A stretch of DNA of 64,000 bases, taken from contig CAIVSQ010000507.1 of the NCBI GenBank assembly GCA_903908605.1, positions 1-64,000 of the forward strand. The letters run 5' to 3'. A program made the translations under genes and the position numbers. Shown here in pieces: positions 26,079-34,848 of the stretch. The notes beneath the pieces were generated by a model. The model saw only the letters and a program-made list of their open reading frames with translations. It ran no database searches and was not told the origin of the DNA. Position 1 is the stretch's first letter; every line of letters begins with the position of its first letter. The stretch is from an uncultured Anaerolineae bacterium. Lineage in GTDB: Bacteria > Chloroflexota > Anaerolineae > Anaerolineales > Villigracilaceae.

Positions 26079-26466
26079 AATCACCCTGGTGAGGAAAAAG
26101 ATAAAATCATTATAGCATCCCGGCCGAAGTTTTACCGGACGCTTGGCTTAAAAAAAGTCGAACAAAAGTTCTCTTTAACATTAGCGCTTCCTAAAAAACA
26201 GGACTGGCAGGCACACAGTCGGGGACGCGAATTAATTTTTCGCCTTGTATGGCTATGTACATGTTAGGGCAAATCGGGGAATAATCAGCCTGGTGACAGG
26301 CTAATTTTGGACCTATCGTATTTTCAGGGTCGCAAAACCTATAATTTAGGCTATATTTAGCGGCTGGTACTATGCTATCAAGCTTCCTGTCCTGGCATGT
26401 TAGGATAGTCGCTACTGACAATTTAGTTATCAATATTCATTCAATCAGCCACCCCGGAGGCTCGGA
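26079..26466. other. Divergent intergenic region between dnaE and DUF1003 gene
   Basis: The 388 bases hold no protein-like ORF. On the minus strand a TATAAT (plus coordinates 26109-26114) is the likely dnaE -10 box. On the plus side, GGAGG at about 26456 is the ribosome site of the DUF1003 gene. The middle is AT-rich with no strong hairpin. Confidence 0.5.
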
Positions 26467-27027
26467 ATGTCCCATAAAAAAGCTGCTTCGTCGTCAACAC
26501 CAGGCAAGGCAAGACTGGCAAAAATCATTGAGCAAAATATCCATACGATTGTCAGCACGCGCCGGACTGCCGCCAACCAGCGTACATTTGAAGAAAGGTT
26601 GGCCGATGCGATCACCGCATTTTCGGGGCGTATGTATTTTGTTTATTTTCACATTGTCTGGTTTGGAGTATGGCTGCTGATTAATATGGGCTACCTGGGC
26701 GTCCAACCGTTTGACCCATACCCATTTGGATTGTTGACGATGATCGTTTCGCTGGAGGCGATATTCCTGGCGACTTTTGTGTTGATCAGCCAAAACCGTT
26801 TAAGCGCGGAAGCTGATCGCCGCGCAGATCTCGACTTGCAAATTGGCCTGCTCACCGAGTATGAGTTAACCCGGGTGTTGAAAATGCTGGATGCAATTCA
26901 AGATAAGATGGGAATAGAAAATGATACCGATGAGGAATTAATTGATCTTGAGCGAGATGTTCATCCCGAGGATGTATTGGAAGAAATGGACGAAATTCAA
27001 CGGCGATTAAACAAGTTGAAGAAGTGA
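26467..27027 (+). CDS. DUF1003 membrane protein
   Basis: The 186-residue protein has the DUF1003 plan: a basic N-terminus (RTAANQRTFEERLADAITAFSG), two membrane helices at about 57-80 and 90-112 (FHIVWFGVWLLIN and TMIVSLEAIFLATFVLISQNR), then a helical C-terminus with QNRLSAEADRRADLDLQIGLL. That signature is the family's most conserved block. A coiled-coil tail rich in Glu and Asp follows. The function is not established. GGAGG precedes the start. It converges on the nucleoside hydrolase gene. Confidence 0.9.
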   Translation: MSHKKAASSSTPGKARLAKIIEQNIHTIVSTRRTAANQRTFEERLADAITAFSGRMYFVYFHIVWFGVWLLINMGYLGVQPFDPYPFGLLTMIVSLEAIFLATFVLISQNRLSAEADRRADLDLQIGLLTEYELTRVLKMLDAIQDKMGIENDTDEELIDLERDVHPEDVLEEMDEIQRRLNKLKK

Positions 27028-27058
27028 TATTTTTACATTATAGATGGATAAACGGATT

Positions 27059-27946
27059 TTAGAATTTTAACAGGGATGACAGAAAGTGTGGCATGAAGCG
27101 TTGTGTATCCAATTCCATGGGGATGTTGACCGGTAGAGAACCATCCCCCGGTTGAGTGGGATCGTAGGGCTGGCAATTTTCAATTCTGCCAGAACGAAGC
27201 CCTGTTTTCTGAACTGACAGGGAACAGAGATTTTCGTCGAACAGCGTTTTCTCAATGAGGTAGGCGGCCGCCACCACATCCCAGGGGAAAAAGCCTTGAG
27301 CACGGAAGAACACCTTTCGGTTGAGGTCAAGCCAGGGCGAAATGGCCTTGACCAGGTAGCGCGAAATAGGGCTGTCGTGGTTCTCAAGCATACGCAGGTG
27401 TTCCTGGCGAAAGACAGCCTTGGAACATACATCCATGGTAATAAGTGTTTTTTGGACAGGCGCAGACAGGGCGATAGAGGCCGCCTGTCCATCTAGATGA
27501 AGATTAAATTCCCCGAAGATGGAAAATGGCTTGAAATGAAGTGAACCACCCATAACAACAAGTTCACGCAAATTGGGAGCGAAGCCTGGGTCAAGCATCA
27601 TAGCCGTGGCAATGTTGGTGAGAGGGCCAAGTGCCAGCAGAGAAATTTCCCCAGGGGTAGCACGTACTGTTTCAATCAAGTAATCTACCGCTGGGTTCGG
27701 TCGCCCCAAATCCGATTTTGATGCCGCCCCTTTGTAAACCGGGATATCCAAATGGGCAAGATCGAGGAGATTTTTTGCCACCTGGTAGCCGCGATCGGCG
27801 CTAACATTGCCGAAGTTGATGGTGATCCCTCGAACTTGAATGTCGGTTGACGCTAACAACAGCAGAAAAGCCAGTCCATCATCCACATCGCGATTGGGTT
27901 CGCCTGTGGCCGGATCAGAATCAATCAGCACCTGTTTTGTAAGCAT
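27059..27946 (-). CDS. Inosine-uridine-preferring nucleoside hydrolase family protein
   Basis: Nucleoside hydrolases cleave the N-glycosidic bond of ribonucleosides in purine/pyrimidine salvage. The protein of about 295 residues has the N-terminal calcium-binding aspartate cluster, but with an insert: DSDPATGEPNRDVDDGLA instead of the compact DTDPGxDDAxA. LALGPLTNIA and VVMGGSL follow as expected. The insert is also known in some IU_nuc_hydro subgroups, so catalysis is still plausible. ATG 27946 has GAGAGG eight bases upstream; the ORF-track start is a GTG nine bases earlier. It is the last gene of the minus-strand run and follows polX. Confidence 0.88.
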   Translation of the reverse strand: MLTKQVLIDSDPATGEPNRDVDDGLAFLLLLASTDIQVRGITINFGNVSADRGYQVAKNLLDLAHLDIPVYKGAASKSDLGRPNPAVDYLIETVRATPGEISLLALGPLTNIATAMMLDPGFAPNLRELVVMGGSLHFKPFSIFGEFNLHLDGQAASIALSAPVQKTLITMDVCSKAVFRQEHLRMLENHDSPISRYLVKAISPWLDLNRKVFFRAQGFFPWDVVAAAYLIEKTLFDENLCSLSVQKTGLRSGRIENCQPYDPTQPGDGSLPVNIPMELDTQRFMPHFLSSLLKF

Positions 27947-28051
27947 ATGGCACACCTCTCAAGAGAAACATAAATGATAATGACCTGGGCCAAACAGACC
28001 TGGTTTTATAAAGATGTTCGCAAAGCTACCCTGCTTGACGGCACAGCAGGC

Positions 28052-29776
28052 TCAGCCACGCCGTGCAAGCCAGTCAAGCAGTTGCTCGGTCGGCCAGGCG
28101 TTGATAATGTCGGCTGGGGTAAGCCAGGCGCGGCGGGCAATGGCCACACCAAAGGGAAGCATATCCAAGTCAGATTCAGAATGAGAATCGGTATTAATGC
28201 TGATGGGAATGCCCATGTCACGCGCACGGCGGGCATAGATATCCTCTAGATCCAGTCGGGCGGGATTGGCGTTGATTTCAAGGGCCACGCCAGTTTCCGC
28301 TGCGGCAGCAAGCACGGCATCCATATCCAGATCAGCACCCTCCCGGTCTGGGATGAGGCGTCCGGTGGGATGACCGATGATATCGACGTGCGGATTTCGA
28401 ATGGCATTGATCAGGCGCTGGGTGACCTTCTCCCGAGGCTGTCGCAAAGATGTATGTAGGGAAGCCAGAACCAGGTCGAGCGAAGCGAGAAAATCATCGG
28501 GGTAATCAAGCGAACCATCAGCGCGAATTTCAACCTCGGAGGCGTGCAGAATACGGATGGTATCGCCAAGCTCACGCTGGGCGGCCTCAATCTCGCGCTG
28601 CTGTTCGACATGGCGTTCCATGCTGAGGCCACCGGTAACACCCAGGCTAACGGAATGATCGGTAAAAGCAATAACACGCATGCCGCGTCGGGCAGCGGCA
28701 CGGGCCAGCTCCAGGATGGTTAATTTGCCATCCGACCAGGTGGAGTGGGTTTGCAGGTCAGCATGGATATCGGCAACCTCGATAAGACGTGGAAGGTTGC
28801 CCATTTTGGCAGCCTGGACCTCGCCGCGATCTTCACGCAGCTCGGGCGCGATCCAGGGTAATCCAATCGCCTGATAAACCGCCTCTTCCGTGGCGCAAAG
28901 AATCTCACCGGAGCCATCCGTGCGGGTAAGGGCATGTTCTGAGAGAGAAAGACCTTTTTCGAGGGCGAGTTGGCGCAACTGCACATTATGATCCTTGGAA
29001 CCGGTGGCGTACTGCAAGGCTGTGCCAAACCGTTCGGGCGGGTGAACCCAGAGCTGAGCGCGCAGACCATCCGCAAATTCGATGCTGGCCTTGGTTTCGC
29101 CTTTGCCAAGCACACGGATGACGCCAGGCAAAGTCGTAAAGGCAGCCATAACCGGGGTTGAATCGGCAGAAGCAACCAGGATATCCAGATCACCGACGGT
29201 GGAGCGCATACGACGCAAGGAACCAGCGGTGGAGGCAGCCACCACACCGGGGATTTTTTTGAGCTCAGAGATAATATGTTGTGCAAGCGGGTAGGCACGC
29301 CCAATGGGAATTCGCCCGGAACGGCGTGCGAGAGATTCAATCCCGAGCAAGATCTGTGCTTCTGATTTTTCGCCCATGCCAGGCAGGCTGCGTAATTTTC
29401 CAGCGGAGGCAACCTCGCCTAATTCTGCCAGGGTGGTAATACCCAGTTCCTTCCAAATGAGGGCAATCTTTTTGGGTCCCAAGCCCGGCACCTGCAGCCA
29501 TTCAGCCAGCGAGGGCGGGATTTCGGTTTTGAGGTTCTCAAGAAAACCCAGGCGGCCGGTGGAAAGAAGTTCGTCGATCTTTTCAGCAATGGCCTTACCC
29601 ACTCCAGGTATTTCGCGCAGCTTGCCTTCTTTCCAATACTCGCTGGCTGCACGACCAAGCGAGAGCAGGTTCTCGGCAGCCTTGCGGTAGGCTAGCGTGA
29701 CGTAAATCACCTCGCCCTTGATTTCGAGCAAGTTGGCAATCAACGTAAAAGTATCGGCAAGTTCACGGTTGTTCAT
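28052..29776 (-). CDS. polX: DNA polymerase X family protein (PolX) with PHP domain
   Basis: The 574-residue protein has the bacterial PolX plan: HhH-rich 8-kDa-like domain (EIPGVGKAIAEKI; VPGLGPKKI), nucleotidyltransferase palm (AGSLRRMRSTVGDLDIL with Asp196 and Asp198) and a C-terminal PHP phosphoesterase. Bacterial PolX enzymes fill small gaps and have PHP 3'-5' exonuclease activity in base-excision repair. Two changes stand out. The third palm aspartate appears as Gln241 (AQLWVHPPERF). The first PHP histidine is Gln342 (DLQTHSTWSDG), a variant I recall in Thermus-type enzymes. ATG 29776 follows GAGGA; the gene starts seven bases after the PLP decarboxylase stop. Confidence 0.92.
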   Translation of the reverse strand: MNNRELADTFTLIANLLEIKGEVIYVTLAYRKAAENLLSLGRAASEYWKEGKLREIPGVGKAIAEKIDELLSTGRLGFLENLKTEIPPSLAEWLQVPGLGPKKIALIWKELGITTLAELGEVASAGKLRSLPGMGEKSEAQILLGIESLARRSGRIPIGRAYPLAQHIISELKKIPGVVAASTAGSLRRMRSTVGDLDILVASADSTPVMAAFTTLPGVIRVLGKGETKASIEFADGLRAQLWVHPPERFGTALQYATGSKDHNVQLRQLALEKGLSLSEHALTRTDGSGEILCATEEAVYQAIGLPWIAPELREDRGEVQAAKMGNLPRLIEVADIHADLQTHSTWSDGKLTILELARAAARRGMRVIAFTDHSVSLGVTGGLSMERHVEQQREIEAAQRELGDTIRILHASEVEIRADGSLDYPDDFLASLDLVLASLHTSLRQPREKVTQRLINAIRNPHVDIIGHPTGRLIPDREGADLDMDAVLAAAAETGVALEINANPARLDLEDIYARRARDMGIPISINTDSHSESDLDMLPFGVAIARRAWLTPADIINAWPTEQLLDWLARRG

Positions 29777-29783
29777 GGAATCC

Positions 29784-31151
29784 TCAATCAAGATCGGCAG
29801 GGAGAACTTCGGCAGCGACTTGTTGGATCAAAGTCCAAATATCAGCCAACCAAGTCAAATGTTCTGGCTTCATCAGAACAGAACGCAGGCAGGTGATGGT
29901 CGGGCTGTCGGGTAGCATTTCGGCAGGCAAATTGAAAAACTCGACAGGCAGGTTGGCAAGCGCCAGGTAGAGGTGTTTTTGCTCGGCGGCGGCGAAAAAG
30001 TGGCGGGACAGTTCGGAGGCTGCGCTGACAGAGGCAGCACGCGGCACCCAGAAAATGATATCCAGCTCAGGTGGAAAGGCAACCACAAAACGTGGATCCG
30101 CCTGGATTTTTTGCCAGAGGGAGAGAGCCGCGTTTCGCCCACTTTCCAGGCCCACGGCAAATTCACCACCAGGCACAAGGGGCAGTAGCTTGTGGGTAGC
30201 CCACAGCCCAACAGCAGTTGCGCCAGCGCGCGAGCACTCCAGGCTGATCTCGCCAAGATGAAGCTCGCTTGAACTGAAGTAGGTGTAGGGGGAATCATGT
30301 TTGTAGAAACGGCCAACGGATGGGTCGCGGAAAAGCACACACCCACAACCATAGGGCTGGAGCCCATGCTTATGCGGATCAACAACGATCGAATCAGCCT
30401 CAGACACGCATTCAAAAGCACGGGCAGTTTGCGGCGAGAGGTTGCCAGCCAGGCGAAAATAACCACCATAAGCAGAATCAACATGCAAGCGAAAACCATA
30501 CTGGTCACGCAAGCGCAGCAACTCAGGAAGTGGGTCGATGGAGCCAGTTGCGGTGGTACCCAGGGTGGCGACCAGGGTGCCGACTCCCCCCTGATCCAGA
30601 CGCTCCTGCAGGGCCTGCAAATCCATGCGGCCGTACAAATCATTGGCAACCGACTCGAATTTTAGATTTAGTACGGCACTGATACGGCTGTGGGTGTAAT
30701 GAGCCTGCCGGGAAGCCAGGATGGTGCCGGTGGGATCAAGCCGACCGGAAACCCACAGAGCCTCCAGGTTGGCCATCGTGCCACCACTGGTCAGGTGGCC
30801 CAGGAAGGTATCCCAACCAAACATGTGGGCGATTTCAGCGACGGCTTCCTTTTCCATCTGGGAACTTGCCTTGCCGCCATCGAGGGCATGATTGTTGGGG
30901 TTGATCCACATGGCGAGCATATAAGCCAGGCGGGCAACCGGATGGGGTGGCTTGAGCATTTGGCCGGCATACAGCGGGTGGAAATAGGGGTAATTATCTT
31001 GCATACGATCGGCGACCTGCATCAGGACAGTTGCCGCTGCTGGGTCAAGAGCAGGAGCACTAAATGGTTTAAGATCGGAAAAGCCAGTGTTAAGTTTTTC
31101 CAAGGCTGCAATTAAAACCTTAAGGGAATCGGTTTCAAGGTTGTTGGCCAT
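29784..31151 (-). CDS. PLP-dependent group II decarboxylase
   Basis: The 455-residue enzyme belongs to the pyridoxal-dependent decarboxylase family (aromatic L-amino acid, glutamate, tyrosine or aspartate decarboxylases). Visible are TSGGTMANLEAL, His151 (QAHYTHSR) stacking on PLP, HVDSAYGG with Asp225, and the cofactor lysine in VVDPHKHGLQPYG (Lys261). Substrate cannot be read with confidence; members of this length in bacteria are often annotated as aspartate 1-decarboxylase or tyrosine decarboxylase. GAGGAG precedes ATG 31151. It sits inside the DNA-processing run, with no evident pathway link. Confidence 0.9.
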   Translation of the reverse strand: MANNLETDSLKVLIAALEKLNTGFSDLKPFSAPALDPAAATVLMQVADRMQDNYPYFHPLYAGQMLKPPHPVARLAYMLAMWINPNNHALDGGKASSQMEKEAVAEIAHMFGWDTFLGHLTSGGTMANLEALWVSGRLDPTGTILASRQAHYTHSRISAVLNLKFESVANDLYGRMDLQALQERLDQGGVGTLVATLGTTATGSIDPLPELLRLRDQYGFRLHVDSAYGGYFRLAGNLSPQTARAFECVSEADSIVVDPHKHGLQPYGCGCVLFRDPSVGRFYKHDSPYTYFSSSELHLGEISLECSRAGATAVGLWATHKLLPLVPGGEFAVGLESGRNAALSLWQKIQADPRFVVAFPPELDIIFWVPRAASVSAASELSRHFFAAAEQKHLYLALANLPVEFFNLPAEMLPDSPTITCLRSVLMKPEHLTWLADIWTLIQQVAAEVLPADLD

Positions 31152-31184
31152 ATAGTCTCCTCTGTTTCATTAAGACAGAAATCA

Positions 31185-32453
31185 TTACGAAAGGGCGGTG
31201 GATACAAGCGCCTGTATGTGCGCGTGCAAATGCGCAGGTTGGATGACATCCAGGTCAATGGAGCCAGCCTGGAGGAAACGAGCAAAGCGGACCAGACCTT
31301 TGGCAAGCGCATTAGCAAAGTCGGCATCGTCTGCACTGGCTTCCTGTTCCAACCAGAAACCTTTGACCTGCAATGTCATGCTCTTACGTTCCAACCTGGA
31401 ATCGATCCGGGCAACCAGGTTGTCGCCGTACAGGATCGGCAACGTGTAATAACCCCAACGACGCTGCTCAAGTGGTTTGTAGACTTCCCAAATATAATCG
31501 AAATCAAAAACCTGGCGAGCCCGCCCCCGGGCACTGACAATCTCGAGAGGTGCCAGGAGGGTGACTTCCTGGCTGGTATCTGGCCCAAGAGGCTGCCACT
31601 GCACAGGGGTTGCGCCGCGTTCAAGCGTTTCGAGCAATGGCAGGTCGGCACTGAGAACGATCCAATTATCCTTTGAACCTTCCACCTGCAGCGGGGTGAT
31701 GATGTTTTGGTCACGCAGGGTGGCAAGACAGGTACGCGCCTCTGGCCAGGAGAGCTGGCTATGCAGGTAGCCGGAGAGCTCGTATGCCCAGCGCTTCTCA
31801 CGCAGCAAGCCCATGAAAGCAACTGCCTTGCTGGAAAAATACTCCTGGGCTTGTTCGCGAGTGGACGGATAAGCGTATTGAGCTGGCACCACCCGTTCGG
31901 CGAGATCATAATAGCGATCGAAGCCTTTGCGGTGATGGATCATGATCTCACCGCCGAGCCAGAGAGCAAACAGCGCCAGGGCGGTATCCTTGCGACCACG
32001 GTAACTGTTGACACGTTGGTTACCTTGAAAATCACGATTACCAAGCGGGCCACGTTCACGCAGAGCCGTCAGCACCTGGTTGACCAGCTCTGGATTTTCA
32101 ATGTAATAACGACCCCAGCGTGTGTGTGGCTCACGAAATGACTGCATGGCAGGCTGCCAAAAGGGCAGCTCGCGCATGGGGTAAAGGAAGAGGCCACCGC
32201 CGTAGTCAAAAAACTCGCGACGCTGGTAAGCCGCACGCTGCAGATATTCGGGCTGGTAATCCAGCACCCGCGCGTGCATGGCGATATCCTGGCTGCGAGC
32301 AATGACATTGAGCGGGTCAAGCTGGAGAGCTTCAGCGCTATGCAGGGCCGCAGTGGTACCGTCCTCACCAGCAAAACGGCGACCAGGCCAAAGGCCCTGG
32401 CGGCCAAGCACAAAACGCCGAAAGGTAACCCGGGAAATGGAGATGGGATTCAA
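31185..32453 (-). CDS. YcaQ-like winged-helix DNA glycosylase (HTH_42 family)
   Basis: The 422-residue protein matches the HTH_42/YcaQ family, whose studied members unhook DNA interstrand crosslinks and remove bulky alkylated bases. The N-terminal LQLDPLNVIARSQDI segment contains Gln44-Leu45-Asp46, which fits the catalytic Q-hydrophobic-D pattern I recall for YcaQ. Further family segments include EFFDYGGGLFLYPM, YIWEVYKPLEQRRWGYYTLPILYG and a C-terminal FARFLQ helix. It begins at a TTG with a weak AGGAT upstream and lies 48 bases after the HerA-like gene. Position beside NurA/HerA and PolX agrees with a repair role. Confidence 0.85.
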   Translation of the reverse strand: MNPISISRVTFRRFVLGRQGLWPGRRFAGEDGTTAALHSAEALQLDPLNVIARSQDIAMHARVLDYQPEYLQRAAYQRREFFDYGGGLFLYPMRELPFWQPAMQSFREPHTRWGRYYIENPELVNQVLTALRERGPLGNRDFQGNQRVNSYRGRKDTALALFALWLGGEIMIHHRKGFDRYYDLAERVVPAQYAYPSTREQAQEYFSSKAVAFMGLLREKRWAYELSGYLHSQLSWPEARTCLATLRDQNIITPLQVEGSKDNWIVLSADLPLLETLERGATPVQWQPLGPDTSQEVTLLAPLEIVSARGRARQVFDFDYIWEVYKPLEQRRWGYYTLPILYGDNLVARIDSRLERKSMTLQVKGFWLEQEASADDADFANALAKGLVRFARFLQAGSIDLDVIQPAHLHAHIQALVSTALS

Positions 32454-32501
32454 TAAAATAAGATCCTATCGGCGGCAGGATAAGCCGCGATAAGGGTGAA
32501 T

Positions 32502-34202
32502 TTAATCATATCCCAACAACCGGTGAATCTCATCGTTTTTGGGAGCGGCTGTTGTGCCAAGCAGATCACGCCAAAAAGCATCATCATAGCGACGTGATTT
32601 AACCGGCAGAGGCATGGGCACGCCCCAACCCAGCAGCAAGACCTCTTCCTTGGGTTGCAGGCGGGCAAGCATCCCCTGAATGGCCTCACGACCAGATAAG
32701 CCGGAGAGCACAGCACGAATATCATCGTCATCACCAAGCCAGCCACTAATGCGCGTACCAAGTTGCGACATGACTTCATCATAAATCTGCGAGGGCCGCT
32801 GGTCAACGATCAACAGGGTGACATAGTACTTGCGCAGTTCGCGTGCAATGGTGGCAAAGGTGGTCTGGGCAGCCATTTCGCGATTGAGAAGCTTGTGAGC
32901 TTCCTCCACCACGATCACCAGCGGGCGAGGCTCGTGGGTGCCGTGAGCACGGAAAGCGTTGGTGCGTTTTTCCCAGGCTTCACGGATGTGGCGGGTGAGT
33001 AAATTGGATACCAGCAAGTAATCCAGATCGGATTCGTGATCACCAAATGAGAGGACGACATGCTTGCCAGCTGCAAGCGAGTCGATGATCGATGCAATGC
33101 CATCCGAAGCAGGTTTTTCGACAATATAGCTCTTGCCAAACAAACGGCGCAGCTTGTCGTGCAGGGCCTCGGCAGCCATTATGTTGACGCCATTGGCCAA
33201 AGCCCAAGCGGCGACACTATCGGGATGCGGCACCTTCTTCATGCGACCATTGTCATCTTCCTGTTCAATTTCTTCACGATTCATGGCTTTAAAACGGGCA
33301 AACCATTCATTTTTGAAGGAGGTGAAAAGGGCATTGAGTGTGGTGGCAGTGGTTTCTTTAAGGTTCAACTCTCGGGAGAGCATTTCCACATCCGCTGCGG
33401 AGATGGCCTGCATGGCAATTTCCAGGTTGAAATCTGGCACCTGGTTGCCACGGATTTTCGCACCAGCACCCAGGCCAACCACCTGCAGCTTGCCGCGAAA
33501 CTTGGTTTTCAGGCCAATAACTGGCAGCTTGGTATCTGAAGCCAGGTCATCAAAACCGTATTCGTTATGCATATCCAGGACAAGCACAGAGGCTTTGTCA
33601 TAATGCATCAGGCCAGCAAGCACCAACCGGGTCAGAAAGGATTTACCGGTGCCAGTAGCGCCAAAAACACCAGATGAACGCTGGACAAACTTCTCCAGGT
33701 TTATACAGACCGGGTGACCCTGTTCTCTGGTATAGCCGATGACGAAGTTCCCTTCCTTATCGGGACTTCCAAAAATGGTGGCGATATCTTCCGCACTGGC
33801 CAGGGAAACGGGCGCGTGGTGAAGCGGAACGGTCTTAACCGGTAATGGGCGAGAATCTTCCTTATGGCTGGCTCGCCAGGTTTTATATTCGGGGGAATCC
33901 ATTTCCGGACCACGCTCAAGCATGAGGGCGGGGAGAATTTCGAGGTTGGTGTAAAGCGTCTGTCCGTGCAGGGCGCGGGCCAGGCTGGCGGGCAGGCGCG
34001 CTTCAGATTGTTCATCGGCAAAGCGGGGGTCAGTGGCACCGAGCTTTAGGTCGGTGGCAAGCCCGTAAAAGCGGTAATTGCCGCTGTCGATGACGACGAA
34101 ACCACCTTCCTGCACGTCGAGCGGGTTGACGGTCAGGCGCGCGGAGAAGGATTCCTTCAAACCACCACCGACGATATAACCTATTTGTTGGTTTTCAGCC
34201 AT
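32502..34202 (-). CDS. herA: HerA-like DNA translocase / DUF87 ATPase
   Basis: HerA is a hexameric FtsK/VirB4-type ATPase that works with the NurA nuclease on DNA ends. This 566-residue protein has an N-terminal beta-rich (HAS-barrel-like) region to about residue 125. The ATPase core has Walker A GATGTGKS (181-188) and Walker B VIVVEEAHKLLNRE. LLIVDQRPSQIYDEVMSQLGTRI and the downstream DDDDIRAVLSGL correspond to sensor and arginine-finger segments. GAGGAG precedes the ATG. It follows an unknown gene by 29 bases and the NurA gene by one gene, so the three are almost certainly co-transcribed. Confidence 0.9.
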   Translation of the reverse strand: MAENQQIGYIVGGGLKESFSARLTVNPLDVQEGGFVVIDSGNYRFYGLATDLKLGATDPRFADEQSEARLPASLARALHGQTLYTNLEILPALMLERGPEMDSPEYKTWRASHKEDSRPLPVKTVPLHHAPVSLASAEDIATIFGSPDKEGNFVIGYTREQGHPVCINLEKFVQRSSGVFGATGTGKSFLTRLVLAGLMHYDKASVLVLDMHNEYGFDDLASDTKLPVIGLKTKFRGKLQVVGLGAGAKIRGNQVPDFNLEIAMQAISAADVEMLSRELNLKETTATTLNALFTSFKNEWFARFKAMNREEIEQEDDNGRMKKVPHPDSVAAWALANGVNIMAAEALHDKLRRLFGKSYIVEKPASDGIASIIDSLAAGKHVVLSFGDHESDLDYLLVSNLLTRHIREAWEKRTNAFRAHGTHEPRPLVIVVEEAHKLLNREMAAQTTFATIARELRKYYVTLLIVDQRPSQIYDEVMSQLGTRISGWLGDDDDIRAVLSGLSGREAIQGMLARLQPKEEVLLLGWGVPMPLPVKSRRYDDAFWRDLLGTTAAPKNDEIHRLLGYD

Positions 34203-34231
34203 AGATAACTCCTCTGGTTTACATGTCGCAG

Positions 34232-34828
34232 CTAATAGACTTCACCCAGGGCACCCAGAACGCTCATCAGGGTGGGGTAATCATCACGCAACAGGGTAAT
34301 TAATTCCTGGGTAGCGGCTTCCTTCCAGCGGTCACCGTTTGAGCCATGCGCCAGACCGGCTTGCTGGATATGGGCGGCGATGATTTCACCCACGGGCGCG
34401 TCTTTGGCACGCAAAAGATGTCGAAAATAACCAAAACGACCAGCGCCAGTGAAACGCACAAGGTCTGCATCATCACACAGGTAAATACGATCCAGGCTGA
34501 GCGGTGGGCGGGGCGGTAGCAGATGGGAAATTTTGCCGTTCTGTTCATAACCCACTGAAAGGACGGACATTTCTACTGGCACAATGCGGCGCTCGCGATT
34601 GTCTCGTAATACCTCCTCGCTAACCTGTTCGACGGTGGCAAGCTGGCGCACCAGGCCATCATCATCGATATGAATATCGTAAATCAAGCCATACACTGAG
34701 TAATCCCGTTCCAGTTTTGCGCGGACCAGCGCACCCAGCGAGGGGGCATCAAACTGAGAAACCGAACATCCGGCAATAAAACCGGTGGTACCGGCGCGCA
34801 GCAGTCTTCCAATTTCAAAGGTGGACAT
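34232..34828 (-). CDS. Unknown protein encoded between NurA and HerA
   Basis: I do not recognise a named family for this 198-residue protein. It opens with EIGRLLRAGTTGFIAGCSV and QFDAPSLGALVRAKLERDYSVYGLIYDIHIDDDG, strand-rich text that resembles the N-terminal HAS-barrel seen in HerA proteins and their regulators. The C-terminal half is helical (RHLLRAKDAPVGEIIAAHIQQAG; TQELITLLRDDYPTLMSVLG). No nuclease or ATPase motif is visible. An AGGAGC ribosome site precedes the ATG, and gaps to neighbours are 20 and 29 bases. It is therefore a likely accessory subunit of the NurA-HerA machine. Confidence 0.8.
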   Translation of the reverse strand: MSTFEIGRLLRAGTTGFIAGCSVSQFDAPSLGALVRAKLERDYSVYGLIYDIHIDDDGLVRQLATVEQVSEEVLRDNRERRIVPVEMSVLSVGYEQNGKISHLLPPRPPLSLDRIYLCDDADLVRFTGAGRFGYFRHLLRAKDAPVGEIIAAHIQQAGLAHGSNGDRWKEAATQELITLLRDDYPTLMSVLGALGEVY

Positions 34829-34848
34829 AAAGGCTCCTGTAATGGGAA

